Part shown: positions 10,236-20,300 of the stretch, in pieces
Layout: each line of letters opens with the position of its first letter
Position numbering within the stretch: position 1 is the stretch's first letter
From: Siphonodentalium dalli
Lineage: Eukaryota > Mollusca > Scaphopoda > Gadilida > Siphonodentaliidae
Direction: 5' to 3'
Assembly (NCBI GenBank): GCA_032622095.1
Contig: CP136065.1
Span: 205,324,151 to 205,388,150 of the forward strand
DNA length: 64,000 nt
Translations under genes and position numbers: made by a program
The notes under the pieces: model-generated
What the model saw: only the letters and a program-made list of their open reading frames with translations
Database searches by the model: none
Told to the model about the DNA's origin: nothing

Positions 10236-11690
10236 GCACACCCTGCAGCCTACATTTATTGGAGAATTGTTTTTAAACTTTACAGGCTTGTTTTTACCTG
10301 AATTTTGGCCCTTAGTTCTGAGTTATGGTTCTTTAGATAATCCATTTTTAGTGATTCTCGTTTGAGCAGATTCATTCTTACAGGCAAAACAATTCGATCA
10401 GAGCCATCTTAGATGCACAACCCTTGTTATGACTTTCATTTTATGCTGGGTGTTCAATGATTAAATCAGAGGCTTGATTACAGTGATTGCCTGAATCTTA
10501 TGAGACATCCTTCTCAATTTTAAGTCAATCATATATATAGTCTCGGTTTCCCTGATGAATACCAATTATCAGGATTCGCACCAGGCCGAAAGTTTCACAA
10601 AAATCAAGCTATTTTAGTAAAGAAAAATTATAGTTACTAAATGCTCTGTTCAAAATTAAGAGTATTTTGAGTTTGGGGGGTGATTTTTCTGCTAGAATAT
10701 TACATTTTTAATAAACTAGAAATTTCAGCAGCAATTCAGTGGATACTGGTGCAATTGTTATACTCTTTGGAATGAATTTATGTTATTTAAGATATCAGTA
10801 TTAATGTATGATACCACTAATGATATATCACATAAAATTGATGCTTCCTTTAATAATCTATCCATCTATGTAGTGCATTAGATAGTGAATTTAACAGCTT
10901 CAATGTGCTTTACATCGATTATTATCCCAGTCACAGAGCACATGACACCGTTGTCACTCCCATCGTTCAATGAGAAAGCAATCTTGGCTGCAACAAATTT
11001 GTGCGCATATCAGGGTTAGCATACTGACAAGATCAATCGATAGCCAGCCATGTATGCCCTTGAGGCCTTAATGCATGAGTGTTGTGAAGAAGTTGCAGTA
11101 TGAGTCACCTTGCTTAAGGGTCACAACTAGGCATAAGATTTGAATAGTGTATAACTCAGCAGTCACTGGTTAAAATGGAAACCATAAATAATTTAATTAG
11201 TTATTGTCTCCTGGACATTTTGGAGGACTATTGTAATAGATTTTTTACGTGGTTATGCCCCCTTTTTACTCAGAATTAAATCACTGTTTTCTGGTTGTCC
11301 TGATGTTAACATGACCAATATTCAACAGAATTTCTTTATATTTGGTACGTGGTTCATATTTGGGAAGAAGTAGGCCAAGTTCGAATTTTATCAGGGTCCG
11401 CTGATTGTTGACAGAGTTAAGCTCTTTTTTTACAAAGAAATCTCAGTTTGTGCATTGTCCAAAAAGATAATTTCAGCAATATTCAACAGAATTTCTTGAT
11501 ATTTGGTACATTGTTCACATTTGAGAAATCGCAGGCTAAGTTTGATTATGGTCATGGTCCGTTGATTTTTTATGGAGTTATGCCCGACTGCCACCTCATT
11601 TCGGGTGACATGGGGTCTGCGACTTTTTATTTATTCTTGTGGGCTATTGTATCTCCAGCGAATTATTTATTATTTTAGTAAGCCATTTAA
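10236..11690. other. No gene; weak tandem pattern at 11290-11660
   Basis: Most of this 1.45-kb stretch shows nothing recognisable. From about 11290 to 11600 two loose units recur (AATATTCAACAGAATTTCTT, then ATATTTGGTAC), of the kind found in the tandem cores of Helentron-like elements here. Confidence 0.4.
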
Positions 11691-12271
11691 AGGGATACTG
11701 TACCCAAATGTTGTTGTTGGTTTCTGTAGTCTCTGAGTCGGAGAATAAGGTAACAATTTTTCCATTATTTGGAAGTCTGTTGAGTACGAAGTAGTGTTAC
11801 AGATGGCAAATTTACCGGAATGCAAAAATACAAATTGTTGTTGTTGAGTAATTTTTGTACAGTTTTCAACCAAATGTATCAAATAAAAGTTTTATGATAT
11901 ATGCATACTAGTCCCATATACTCATTTATCGTCACTAGTCAGTGAGTGGCTTGAGTTTTCTCCCCGTATCAGCATAATGTTTCAAACGGTCGTGTGTGCA
12001 ATGGGTTTACTAATCCAGTATCCCTCAATTATAATTTGATTACGTCTGGTACACGGAAATTCGTATTTTAATTTATGCCATTTTATGGCTCCAGCCATAA
12101 ATTCAATTTATATTAAATTATTAACTTTTAAATTATAAAATTTTAAGATAGCCTATTAACCTGAGAGTTTACAGAATACATCTTCGACTCAATTACTTAT
12201 GTTTCTATATATTATCGATAATAGATCGTTGTTATCATCGGAAATTTATTGAAAATGGCGTACATACCCCT
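11691..12271 (+). mobile_element. TTAA-type MITE, family A (copy 1)
   Basis: Lies between TTAA at 11687-11690 and TTAA at 12272-12275, with ends AGGGATACTGTAC and TACATACCCCT. It matches 44287-44869 in inverse orientation along most of its length (ACCAACAACAACATTTGG, GAGTCGGAGAATAAGG, CCAGCCATAAATTCAATTTA). TTAA duplication fits piggyBac or Kolobok. Non-coding. Confidence 0.8.
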
Positions 12272-12275
12272 TTAA

Positions 12276-13019
12276 GAAGGGGTAAATGTAATAAAAGGGA
12301 GCTAGGAAACTCGATATTTATTGTGTAAACATGATCATGTGGAATTTCACTCTCTTGTTGCCTGCGCTGTCCCAGTTGCTGGTATTTCATGCAAGAGAAG
12401 GGCTGGGCGTCTTAAGCGCACCGCACACGATGCAATATTTGTTGCACGATATTTGTCGCAGACCCTTGCGACGTAAGATCTGTGTGCGCACACGGTACGA
12501 TTTTAGTCAATCGACTTCTGTTTATATCACTTACGGTAGACAACCGCACACGATGCATCAGATCATACGATCTGGTTGTTTACTTTCTTGTGAATGCAAT
12601 GGGTTACCGTATTATTAACGTGGTATATAGGGTATAGGTCTATATTTGTATTTATTGCAGATATTAAATACGAATTTCCCATAAATATTAATATTACAAG
12701 TGGCTCTCGATGTCTCACGGGGTTCTTGTTGTCATATGCACTCGTACACTCTGCATTTGTGCCGCCCAAAACTTACTATTTCATATCACTACAAGACTGG
12801 TCTCACATGGCCGTGCTCTATAGTCATAACTTGTGGAGGTCTATTTATGAGATGATTAATGTACTTTGTTGAGTTGGGGATTCAGGCATGAAAATAATCT
12901 GTTTTCATGTTCAGATCCCCGAATATCCAACAGGGTAAGTTTATCTCCATTGTTATTAAATCCATCAACAAATTTAAAAGAAACTGCATGAAAATCACTT
13001 TTTATCGACATTACATGCT
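12276..13019. other. No gene recognised
   Basis: Contains inverted GCACACGATGCA motifs (12420s and 12545s), perhaps remains of a small foldback element. Open frames of 60-95 codons overlap on both strands and show no motif. Confidence 0.35.
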
Positions 13020-13419
13020 TTAACCCTTTACCCAACAAACCGGCCAAAACCGGCCAAATAAAGCTTCAACAGCCTAAAATATCTTCGGTCTGTCTCAATA
13101 GAACCATACAAATATGGATATCATTGGAACCGGCTCCTTGACCACATTGTGATAGTTACATTTGTGCCCTGTGCCAATGCATTCTCTTATATATGCGAGT
13201 CGACCATAGGTCGCCTCGCATATATAAGAGAATGCATTGGCCTAAAAAAAATCTTATTTTAACACTTTTTACCATTTTTTCTTACATTCTTTAACAATTT
13301 TATAATTTTTAATGTGTTAAGCCAATGCATTCTCTTATATATGCGAGGCGACCTATGGTCGACTCGCATATATAAGAGAATGCATTGGCACAGGGCCCTT
13401 CTGTTGGGTAAAGGGTTAA
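13020..13419 (+). mobile_element. TTAACCCTTTACCCAACA MITE with two giant palindromes
   Basis: Bounded by TTAACCCTTTACCCAACA and TGTTGGGTAAAGGGTTAA. It carries two near-perfect palindromes (about 13152-13222 and 13322-13391) with arms reading CCAATGCATTCTCTTATATA, separated by an AT-rich spacer with TTTTTTCTTACATTCTTTAA. Very similar copies lie at 24916, 27131 (inverted) and 45116. piggyBac-type by termini. Confidence 0.85.
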
Positions 13420-13828
13420 TGTGAGATATTCTTTTTTCGGTGATCAAATCTATTTATATATTCCATGTGGTTACTCGTAACGGCACCAGAACATGCAACT
13501 TCCTGTTAACAGCATCTATAGAAAACAACATTCCGGTTGACTTAATTACACACCTCCTGGAAGCACGGTGATGTATTTTACGCACATTGTCAATGACCCC
13601 GTGCTCCATTCAAAATTTGTGCACACTTCAGCGACCGATGCTAGTGAATTGAAAACAAGTTAGCATCTCTCAGCCAATCAGAATGCCTGTTTCGGTGTTA
13701 AATATTCAACTTTAATTACAATTTCTAATATATACTACCTGATGAGTATTGCTTGGTTGGTCTGTGGTATCTATTGAGGGCCATATTTAAAGTTCTTACT
13801 TCACGGTAGCTCTGTCACTCTCTATCTC
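13420..13828. other. No gene recognised
   Basis: Unassigned sequence between the MITE and the duplicated block that follows. No coding exon supported. Confidence 0.3.
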
Positions 13829-14325
13829 CTAGGTAGCAGTACACAATTTCCAGAAATTTTGCCAACCTGGGAGCGGGTACTGTACTTCAAATCAATGCTG
13901 AGCCATTATCTTTGGCATAGGTCCCATCAAGCATGTTTTAATTTCGACAGAAATTTTAGGTGTAATCATTTGTCTGTACTTTAGCTTCTTCGTACAATTT
14001 GTTATTGAGTTATGCCCCTTGGTTTGCACACACAAAACGCTAAATTTTACCCATTTTTTTACTCAAATTGACCATTTTCAACCCAAAAACAGACCATGAC
14101 AGAGCGAATGTCAGTAAATAAGATTCTTCTACCTGATAGAGCTGTGTTAGAGCTGAGAAATATTTGAAATAGAAAAAAAGTTATCGTATCAATTTGAAAA
14201 AAATGTCTTACGAGTCCAGATGACAGAATTCAGGGGAGAGAAATTGGGCTATTTTCCTGTAACCAATAACACAGTGTTGGCCTCCACTGAATACGAAAAC
14301 CCTGTTGCGTTCCAAATTTTTCACT
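13829..14325 (+). repeat. ~495-bp direct repeat, copy 1
   Basis: Begins GGTAGCAGTACACAATTTCC and is nearly identical to 15484-15972 along its whole length (CCCATCAAGCATGTTTTAAT, GAGCTGAGAAATATTTGAAA, GAATTCAGGGGAGAGAAAT). The open frame on the complementary strand of the second copy is broken in this copy, so it is not treated as a gene. Confidence 0.75.
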
Positions 14326-14469
14326 TCAATATAAGTACTGTGGTTTCAATCAAATGAACCAATTTCACCAAAATTATTGGTGATAGCGAAAAAAAACAAA
14401 GTTAAATTCTAAATGTCACATCATGCCCACCCACCTTAAAACTAAATCTCATCCGGTTGAAAAGGCGGT

Positions 14470-14890
14470 CAGAACAGATATATCACATGTGTATTGTGCT
14501 GACCAGACCATGTGCGCTGTTATTATTTACTAGCCAGTTCCCCCCCCCCCAATATGTTAAGACAATGACAATACTTGGTTATTCGGAAACACGGCCAAGA
14601 CTGAACGACCAATATTAATACACCTTTTCGTGGGTGGTATCCGAGGAATGTTCCCTCAGCAACACATTTTGTAACATGCGAATCACTTTTATGTGATCAT
14701 ATAACAACACAAAACTCCAAACAAATCATAGGGAATAACTCCTGCATATATAATCACCCCCTCCCCAAAATTGTAAACTAATGCATATATAATCACCCCC
14801 TCCCTCAAAATATAAACCATGTTTATTTGCCCAGTCGGTGTACATTCAATGACTTAATTGTCAAGTTGAAATCACACTATTTAATTATTT
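14470..14890 (+). repeat. ~410-bp tandem repeat, unit 1
   Basis: Shares TTATTGTGCTG-like, TTCGGAAACACGACCAAGAC-type, CAAACAAATCATA and GCATATATAA(T/C)CAC blocks with 14900-15325, in the same order. Poly-C tracts occur at matching positions in both. Confidence 0.6.
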
Positions 14891-14899
14891 ATAGCATCT

Positions 14900-15325
14900 T
14901 ATATCACATCTTTATTGTGCTGGTTCTCACGCACTGTTCGTGATAACTCAGTAGTTGACTTTACCCCTCTCCAATATATGTATTGACATTACTCGTTCAT
15001 TCGGAAACACGACCAAGACTAAATAACCAACATTAATACGGCTTTTCGCACCAGGTATCCAAGGAATTCCATTGTTGAAATGTTTGCGTGGCAACACCTT
15101 TCGTTAAATGAATGTAATTTTTATGTAACTACACAAAAACGCAACACTCAAAACAAATCATACAGAGTAACTGATGCATATATAACCACATCACCACCCC
15201 CCCCCCCCCCCCCAATGTGAACCATAATGTTTTTGTTTTATCCATAGTAGCCATACGTTGAATTAGGTTTTTGCCCTGTCGGTGTGAGCATTCAGTGACT
15301 TGTCAAGCTGAAATCCATAGTAAAT
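14900..15325 (+). repeat. ~410-bp tandem repeat, unit 2
   Basis: Second unit of the pair beginning at 14470, about 80 percent alike by eye, with a poly-C run of about 20 at 15194-15213. With the 495-bp repeats outside it, the order of 13.8-16.0 kb is A-B-B-A, all direct. Confidence 0.6.
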
Positions 15326-15483
15326 ATAGCCTCTGAAACAAATAATCTACTAGCAAATGCGCCTTATTCCGAGCACAACAGTTATCAATACGAAACTGTG
15401 AATAGTAACTCACACACGAAGATAGGAAAGATAAAATGTTTCAGTAGATTTTCACTAATTTATCCAATTTGATAGTCTCTTTA

Positions 15484-15972
15484 AGGTAGCAGTACACGAT
15501 TTCCAGCAATTTTGCCAACCTGGGAGGGGGTACTATGTACTTCAAATCAATGCTGAGCCATTATCTTTGGCATAGGTCCCATCAAGCATGTTTTAATTTC
15601 GACAGAAATTTTAGGTGTAATCATTTGTCTGTACTTCTTCTTACAATTTGTTATTGAGTTATGCCCCTTGGTTTGCACACACAAAACGCTAAATTTTAAC
15701 CATTTTTGACTCAAATTGACCATTTTCAACACAAAAACAGACCATGATAAAGCGAATGTCAGTAAATAAGATTCTTCCACCTGATAGAGCTATGTTAGAG
15801 CTGAGAAATATTTGAAATAGAAAAAAAGTTATCGTATCAATTTGAAAAAAATGTCTTGCGAGCCCAAATGACAGAATTCAGGGGAGAGAAATCGGGATAT
15901 TTTCCTGTAACCAATAACTCAGAGATGGGCTCCACTGAATACGAAAACCCTGTTGCGTATCCAAATTTTTCA
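15484..15972 (+). repeat. ~490-bp direct repeat, copy 2
   Basis: Second copy of the repeat at 13829-14325, beginning GGTAGCAGTACACGATTTCC. It ends at about CGTATCCAAATTTTTCACTT; the flank beyond differs from copy 1. Confidence 0.75.
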
Positions 15973-16328
15973 CTTTTTTGAGAACTTTCCCAGTTTTGTA
16001 AAATAATTGAACCTTCAAACCAGTAAATATATATGGATCACTGAACACTCATGCATGGCTAGTACCTATACAGATCTACCAGTAAATAGCTAACTGTATC
16101 CATAACAGTAACATTGTATACATATGAGATACATATGACGTTCATCTGATTCGACTCTAAATTTCCCCGATTCGCAGGTATGAATCTCTTCATGTTCACA
16201 TCTAGTATTACTTAGACATTTAAAATTCCGCATTCCTAATCGCTCCATGAAATTATCCCCTCTCCAAGTTGAGCTATAGTGTCATCGACACTTTCATTGG
16301 AGATTTGTTTTGAAAATTTACAGGCATG
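15973..16328. other. No gene recognised
   Basis: AT-rich. The last 70 bases (CCTCTCCAAGTTGAGCTATA) recur near 17030, 56710 and 62290, marking a dispersed repeat in which the TTAA element of 16333 sits. Confidence 0.4.
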
Positions 16329-16332
16329 TTTA

Positions 16333-16701
16333 AAGACATATTATGTACTTGTTCTAGTGCATAAAACTGATCAGTTAGTATCCAGGCGGTATGCCAACTG
16401 GAGGAATGTAGCATTCTACTAACTTTGCCGATAATCTGAAGCAAATCGACAGTACCACTCCATAGAAAACATTGTCTGAACTACACTCAATTGTAAATAT
16501 TTACTACTCGATTCGGGCCGCATCTATCGGCGATAAACTAACGAAAATGATTTCGCCATCGAGAGTCACTGCATTTGATTAATATATAAGAATGACGGTG
16601 TGTGTTGTCAATTTGGATATAATATTTGTAAAAATTACTACTTTGAACAGGATTATTCTCCGTTTATATTTGATCACCCTACCGGAGTGTTTCGCATCAC
16701 T
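16333..16701 (+). mobile_element. TTAA-type MITE, family B (copy 2, intact ends)
   Basis: Exactly between TTAA (16329-16332) and TTAA (16702-16705). It begins AGACATATTATG and ends CGCATCACT. It matches 1143-1507 (direct) and 62468-62834 (inverted). Non-coding. Confidence 0.8.
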
Positions 16702-16705
16702 TTAA

Positions 16706-17206
16706 GATCACCTCTAGATGGGATGGGAGCTATCAAATTTAAACAATTTTCTTTGAAAAACATGCCCGCTGGCAGCCATCTTGGATTTTACTCTTTGCAT
16801 GAGTAAATCCTTTTGCACACCTACAGACCACATCCTCATCTGATCGTCACCAAACTTCATATTGATTTTCAGGGTGACCACTAGATGGGAGCTAACGACT
16901 TTAAAAAAAATTTGTTGGCCATCTTGGATGGTACTTTATATATATCTCTTAATGACATCTAGTATTACTTAGAAATTTCAACTTTCAACATTCCTAATCG
17001 CTCCATTGACTGTAACACATGAAATTATCCCCTTTCCAAGTTGAGCTACTGTGTCGTTGGCCCCTTTTCATTATTTTACCCAACAAGGTATTAAAATATG
17101 TGATCAAATGTACCAATGTTATTTTGTTTAAGGCAGTTGTTATTTATCTGTCACATAACATTGTTGGCTCTTCTCTATTTATGACATACGTTCTTTTTTT
17201 TTGCAG
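16706..17206. repeat. Satellite-like unit fragments, then intron end upstream of exon 1
   Basis: 16706-16940 holds units of the CATCTTGGATTTTACTC repeat. The rest leads into a strong polypyrimidine tract (TTCTTTTTTTTTGCAG) ending at 17206, which reads as a 3' splice site, so a 5'-untranslated exon upstream is expected but was not identified. Confidence 0.5.
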
Positions 17207-17337
17207 GTTAATTGACTGACTGTTCAAAATGCCAAAGCGTAAAACTTGTTTCAAGTGTGGGAATGGTGGTCATATTGCCAGAAATTGTACATCAGCTCCA
17301 AGTGGGACAGATCAGGTGCTGGCTGCTTGTTTTAATG
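17207..17337 (+). CDS. Exon 1: start codon and first zinc knuckle
   Basis: A 3' splice site ends at 17206. The ATG at 17229 is preceded in frame by TGA at 17217, so translation begins here. Residues 7-20 (CFKCGNGGHIARNC) form a zinc knuckle. Two donors look natural: CAG|GTGCTG after 17315 (phase 0) and ATG|GTTTGT after 17337 (phase 1). Only the second matches the phase of exon 2; using the first would hit a stop a few codons into exon 2. I therefore favour 17337, although it gives a short hydrophobic tail (VLAACFN). Confidence 0.65.
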
Positions 17338-20300
17338 GTTTGTTTGTTTATTTTTGTATATTTGGTTGTATTCAATATTGCAATGCCTGTGTGGTGAGAT
17401 GCATTGCAGTACAAGTACTCAGAATGTGTTCGTCACTAAGGAAGTTAGCAGGGTTCGCGATGGCCTAAAATTTTTAGAGCCGCTTTATACTTTTTGTTGC
17501 CACTTTTTTCCGACCAATATATTTTGGTGCCACTTTTGAATTTGGTTTTCCAAAAAAACAAACAAACAAGCAAATTACCTATTATAATTTATTTTATCAA
17601 TGATGTGCAACAATTAAAGGGGTACTGTACACTAAGATAGGCGATTTTTTTATTTACTCCCATTGAAATAACTTTCAAGTTAGATTGTGTTCGTGTTATA
17701 TGAGTTTCGTATAAACCTAATTTAACGAAGAAAATATTGATCTTGGAAACAAAAATATTACGATTTCAAACTACGCGCCATGTTTTTGACCTTCACCGGA
17801 GAAGACGCAGGTCGCAGGAAGAACCGGAAGTTCATTGCTCACAGCTTCGATTGATGCATTCAATCTCTTCCATCGAACAATCTCACTCCCTATAAAATAC
17901 TTGACGCTTTATGACTCTTGTTTCTTTCTCCTTTTTTCCCGAATCGGTTATAACGGGCCTTCTTTTGCAGGTAACATGTTTTGTTTGCAACTCAATAATG
18001 TTCGCGAATGGCCGTCGATAAAAGACACGCAACATATGCGATTTCAAGAACGGTAACTCGTAATGGCATAATTCTCCATTTTATGACTCCAGCCATAAAT
18101 GAATTTATATTAAATAATTCAATTTTACTTTTACGATAGCCTGTTAACCGGAACGTTTTCAGTAGACATCGTCGACTCAAATTAGTTATTTTATAATATA
18201 ATATACATATTAGATCGCTATTGTCACTGGGAATTTATTGAAATTGGGGTACAGTACCCCTTTAACAAGAAATACAAAGTAATAATAACAGTTCAGAAAA
18301 AAACATTAGAACACTAATAGTAATATATATATATCAACTGTTGAAAATTCTTCGTGATTTCATTTCTGACCATTTATGAAATGCCTTGCCAAAGTCAAAT
18401 TCTGACATTAAAGGTCCTTCAATGGCAATTTTCATGAAAACATTTAAGTGAGGCACTGACAGTCTATTTCTTAATCTCGTCTTAATCAGGTTCTGACACG
18501 AGAACGCCTCCCACAATCAACTGTGGAGACCGGAACACAATAAAGTGTTTCCGCAAAACCTTCCACTGTACTGTATTTGTCCTTTTGCTTAAGAGCAAAC
18601 TGCACAAGATCGTCGACATCATTCATGCCTTTCTCCTCCTTGCACACACTTCGAAAGGTATCTATTTCAGCTTGAATGTCATTGAGTGTAATGTCTGCAT
18701 CAGTCCGTTGTTTGAATGCCAGTAGGTGTGGGAGCTCCTGTTTTATTTTACTTGTTTTTGATGCAGGATCAAACCTTTGAATCCTCATTGTCGGAGAATC
18801 GGGATTTAAGGTTCTCAACCAGTGCAGTAGAGAACTTTTGACTGATACGACATTGTTGCAAAGATTGTGGTTTTGATGGCACATCACTCAGAAACTGTTT
18901 CAAAGAAGGTCCAGGTGTTTTTGCAAACTTTTCGACCTTTGAAATGGTTGATTTCGTCAGTGCATCTATATCGTGAAATCAATAAGAGAATATTGAAATG
19001 TTTTGCTGAGAACAGCACATTCCTTCAAAACATCGCACATAAAATGCAAAACATACAGGAATTTGTACGATGTAATTGCTTTGAATACACCGGTGGCCTT
19101 TTCACTCTCGTCCTCAAAGAACACTGTCATCAAAATAGCGAGGTTGTCAACAACTGAATGCACACTTCCTTTGAATGACAACCATCGCGTGGAACAGACC
19201 TGCTTTATCTTAGTAGTCTTGGTAACAAAGAATTTTTGAACCTTTTCCAATTCATTTTGGTGTATCGGTGACCTGCTGAAGAATGAATAGATTGTCTTGA
19301 GTGTGTCCTGAAATTTGAGATTTTTCAGCCTTGGACAGGACAGTTGCTTGAGCATCCTTCATCGATTTGCAGTCTCAGAGTATTTGTACAGTGGCATGGT
19401 GCGAGTTTATTCCTACAATAAATATGACGTCATAGTATGAAGCCTGCATACAGTTGTATGTATTAAACAATGACTATGCCATTAAATATATTTAATTACC
19501 ATTCTTGTAGTAACAATAACACTTTGTCAAAATTAATATAAAAAATTTTCATACTGCAAATTTCAGACGATCCGAGTAAACCCGAGAAGTTCCGACTAAC
19601 AATAATGATGACATAAATGGTAGAGTTACATCCCATTTTAAACAATCGGATATCCTCGGCACTTTTTGTCAATGCCAAACTTGTGATGTATCATATACAA
19701 TTGTGTGTAAAAATAATGACAGAAATAAATGATAGAGTTACTCCCCGTACATAGCGTGATATTTAAATCTTAATTTGAAACATAGTACACATACCTTTGG
19801 TTAGCTCATGTTTCTGAATAGCATCTTTCTTTGTGCATGATACTACAACCAGATATGAACATGTTTACAACATTCACAGCATGGCATGTAGAACAGAACA
19901 ACATTTTTGTCACCATCGATTGATAGCCATTCACGAGATATTTTCCACTCATTTTGAAATGTTCGTTTTGGGGAAACTTACAACTTTTTGTGGCGTTCTT
20001 ATGGCATTGAACACTTCTATGTTGCTCGGTTTAGGTGGTGTAGCACACGTCAATATTAAATCAACCCCTTTATCGGTAATATCTGAATGTCCGAAGAAAT
20101 CAGTAACTTTCTTCATTTTAGAAGCATGTTGCGTGTCTGATGCATTGTTGCCGAAATCTAACTTGCGCTTACGATTCATATTTGCTGTATGCCACAGTTT
20201 GTGAAAGCTGAGTTACGAAGGACATATTTATGATAATTTTATCTAACACCTACTATCAATACACAGCTTCCTAACGATGTAGACTTCAGGAAGCCATTTG

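Noticed and set aside
13259-13447. Recurrent open frame containing CQCILLYMRVDHRSPRIYKR (also near 9436, 25000, 27100, 43950, 45450)
   Set aside because: It is the translation of the palindromic MITE hairpin; it appears on both strands and in every copy, which a palindrome predicts. No independent protein evidence.
18867-19239. Plus-strand open frames opposite the hAT fragments
   Set aside because: Shadows of the minus-strand transposase, whose motifs are clear.
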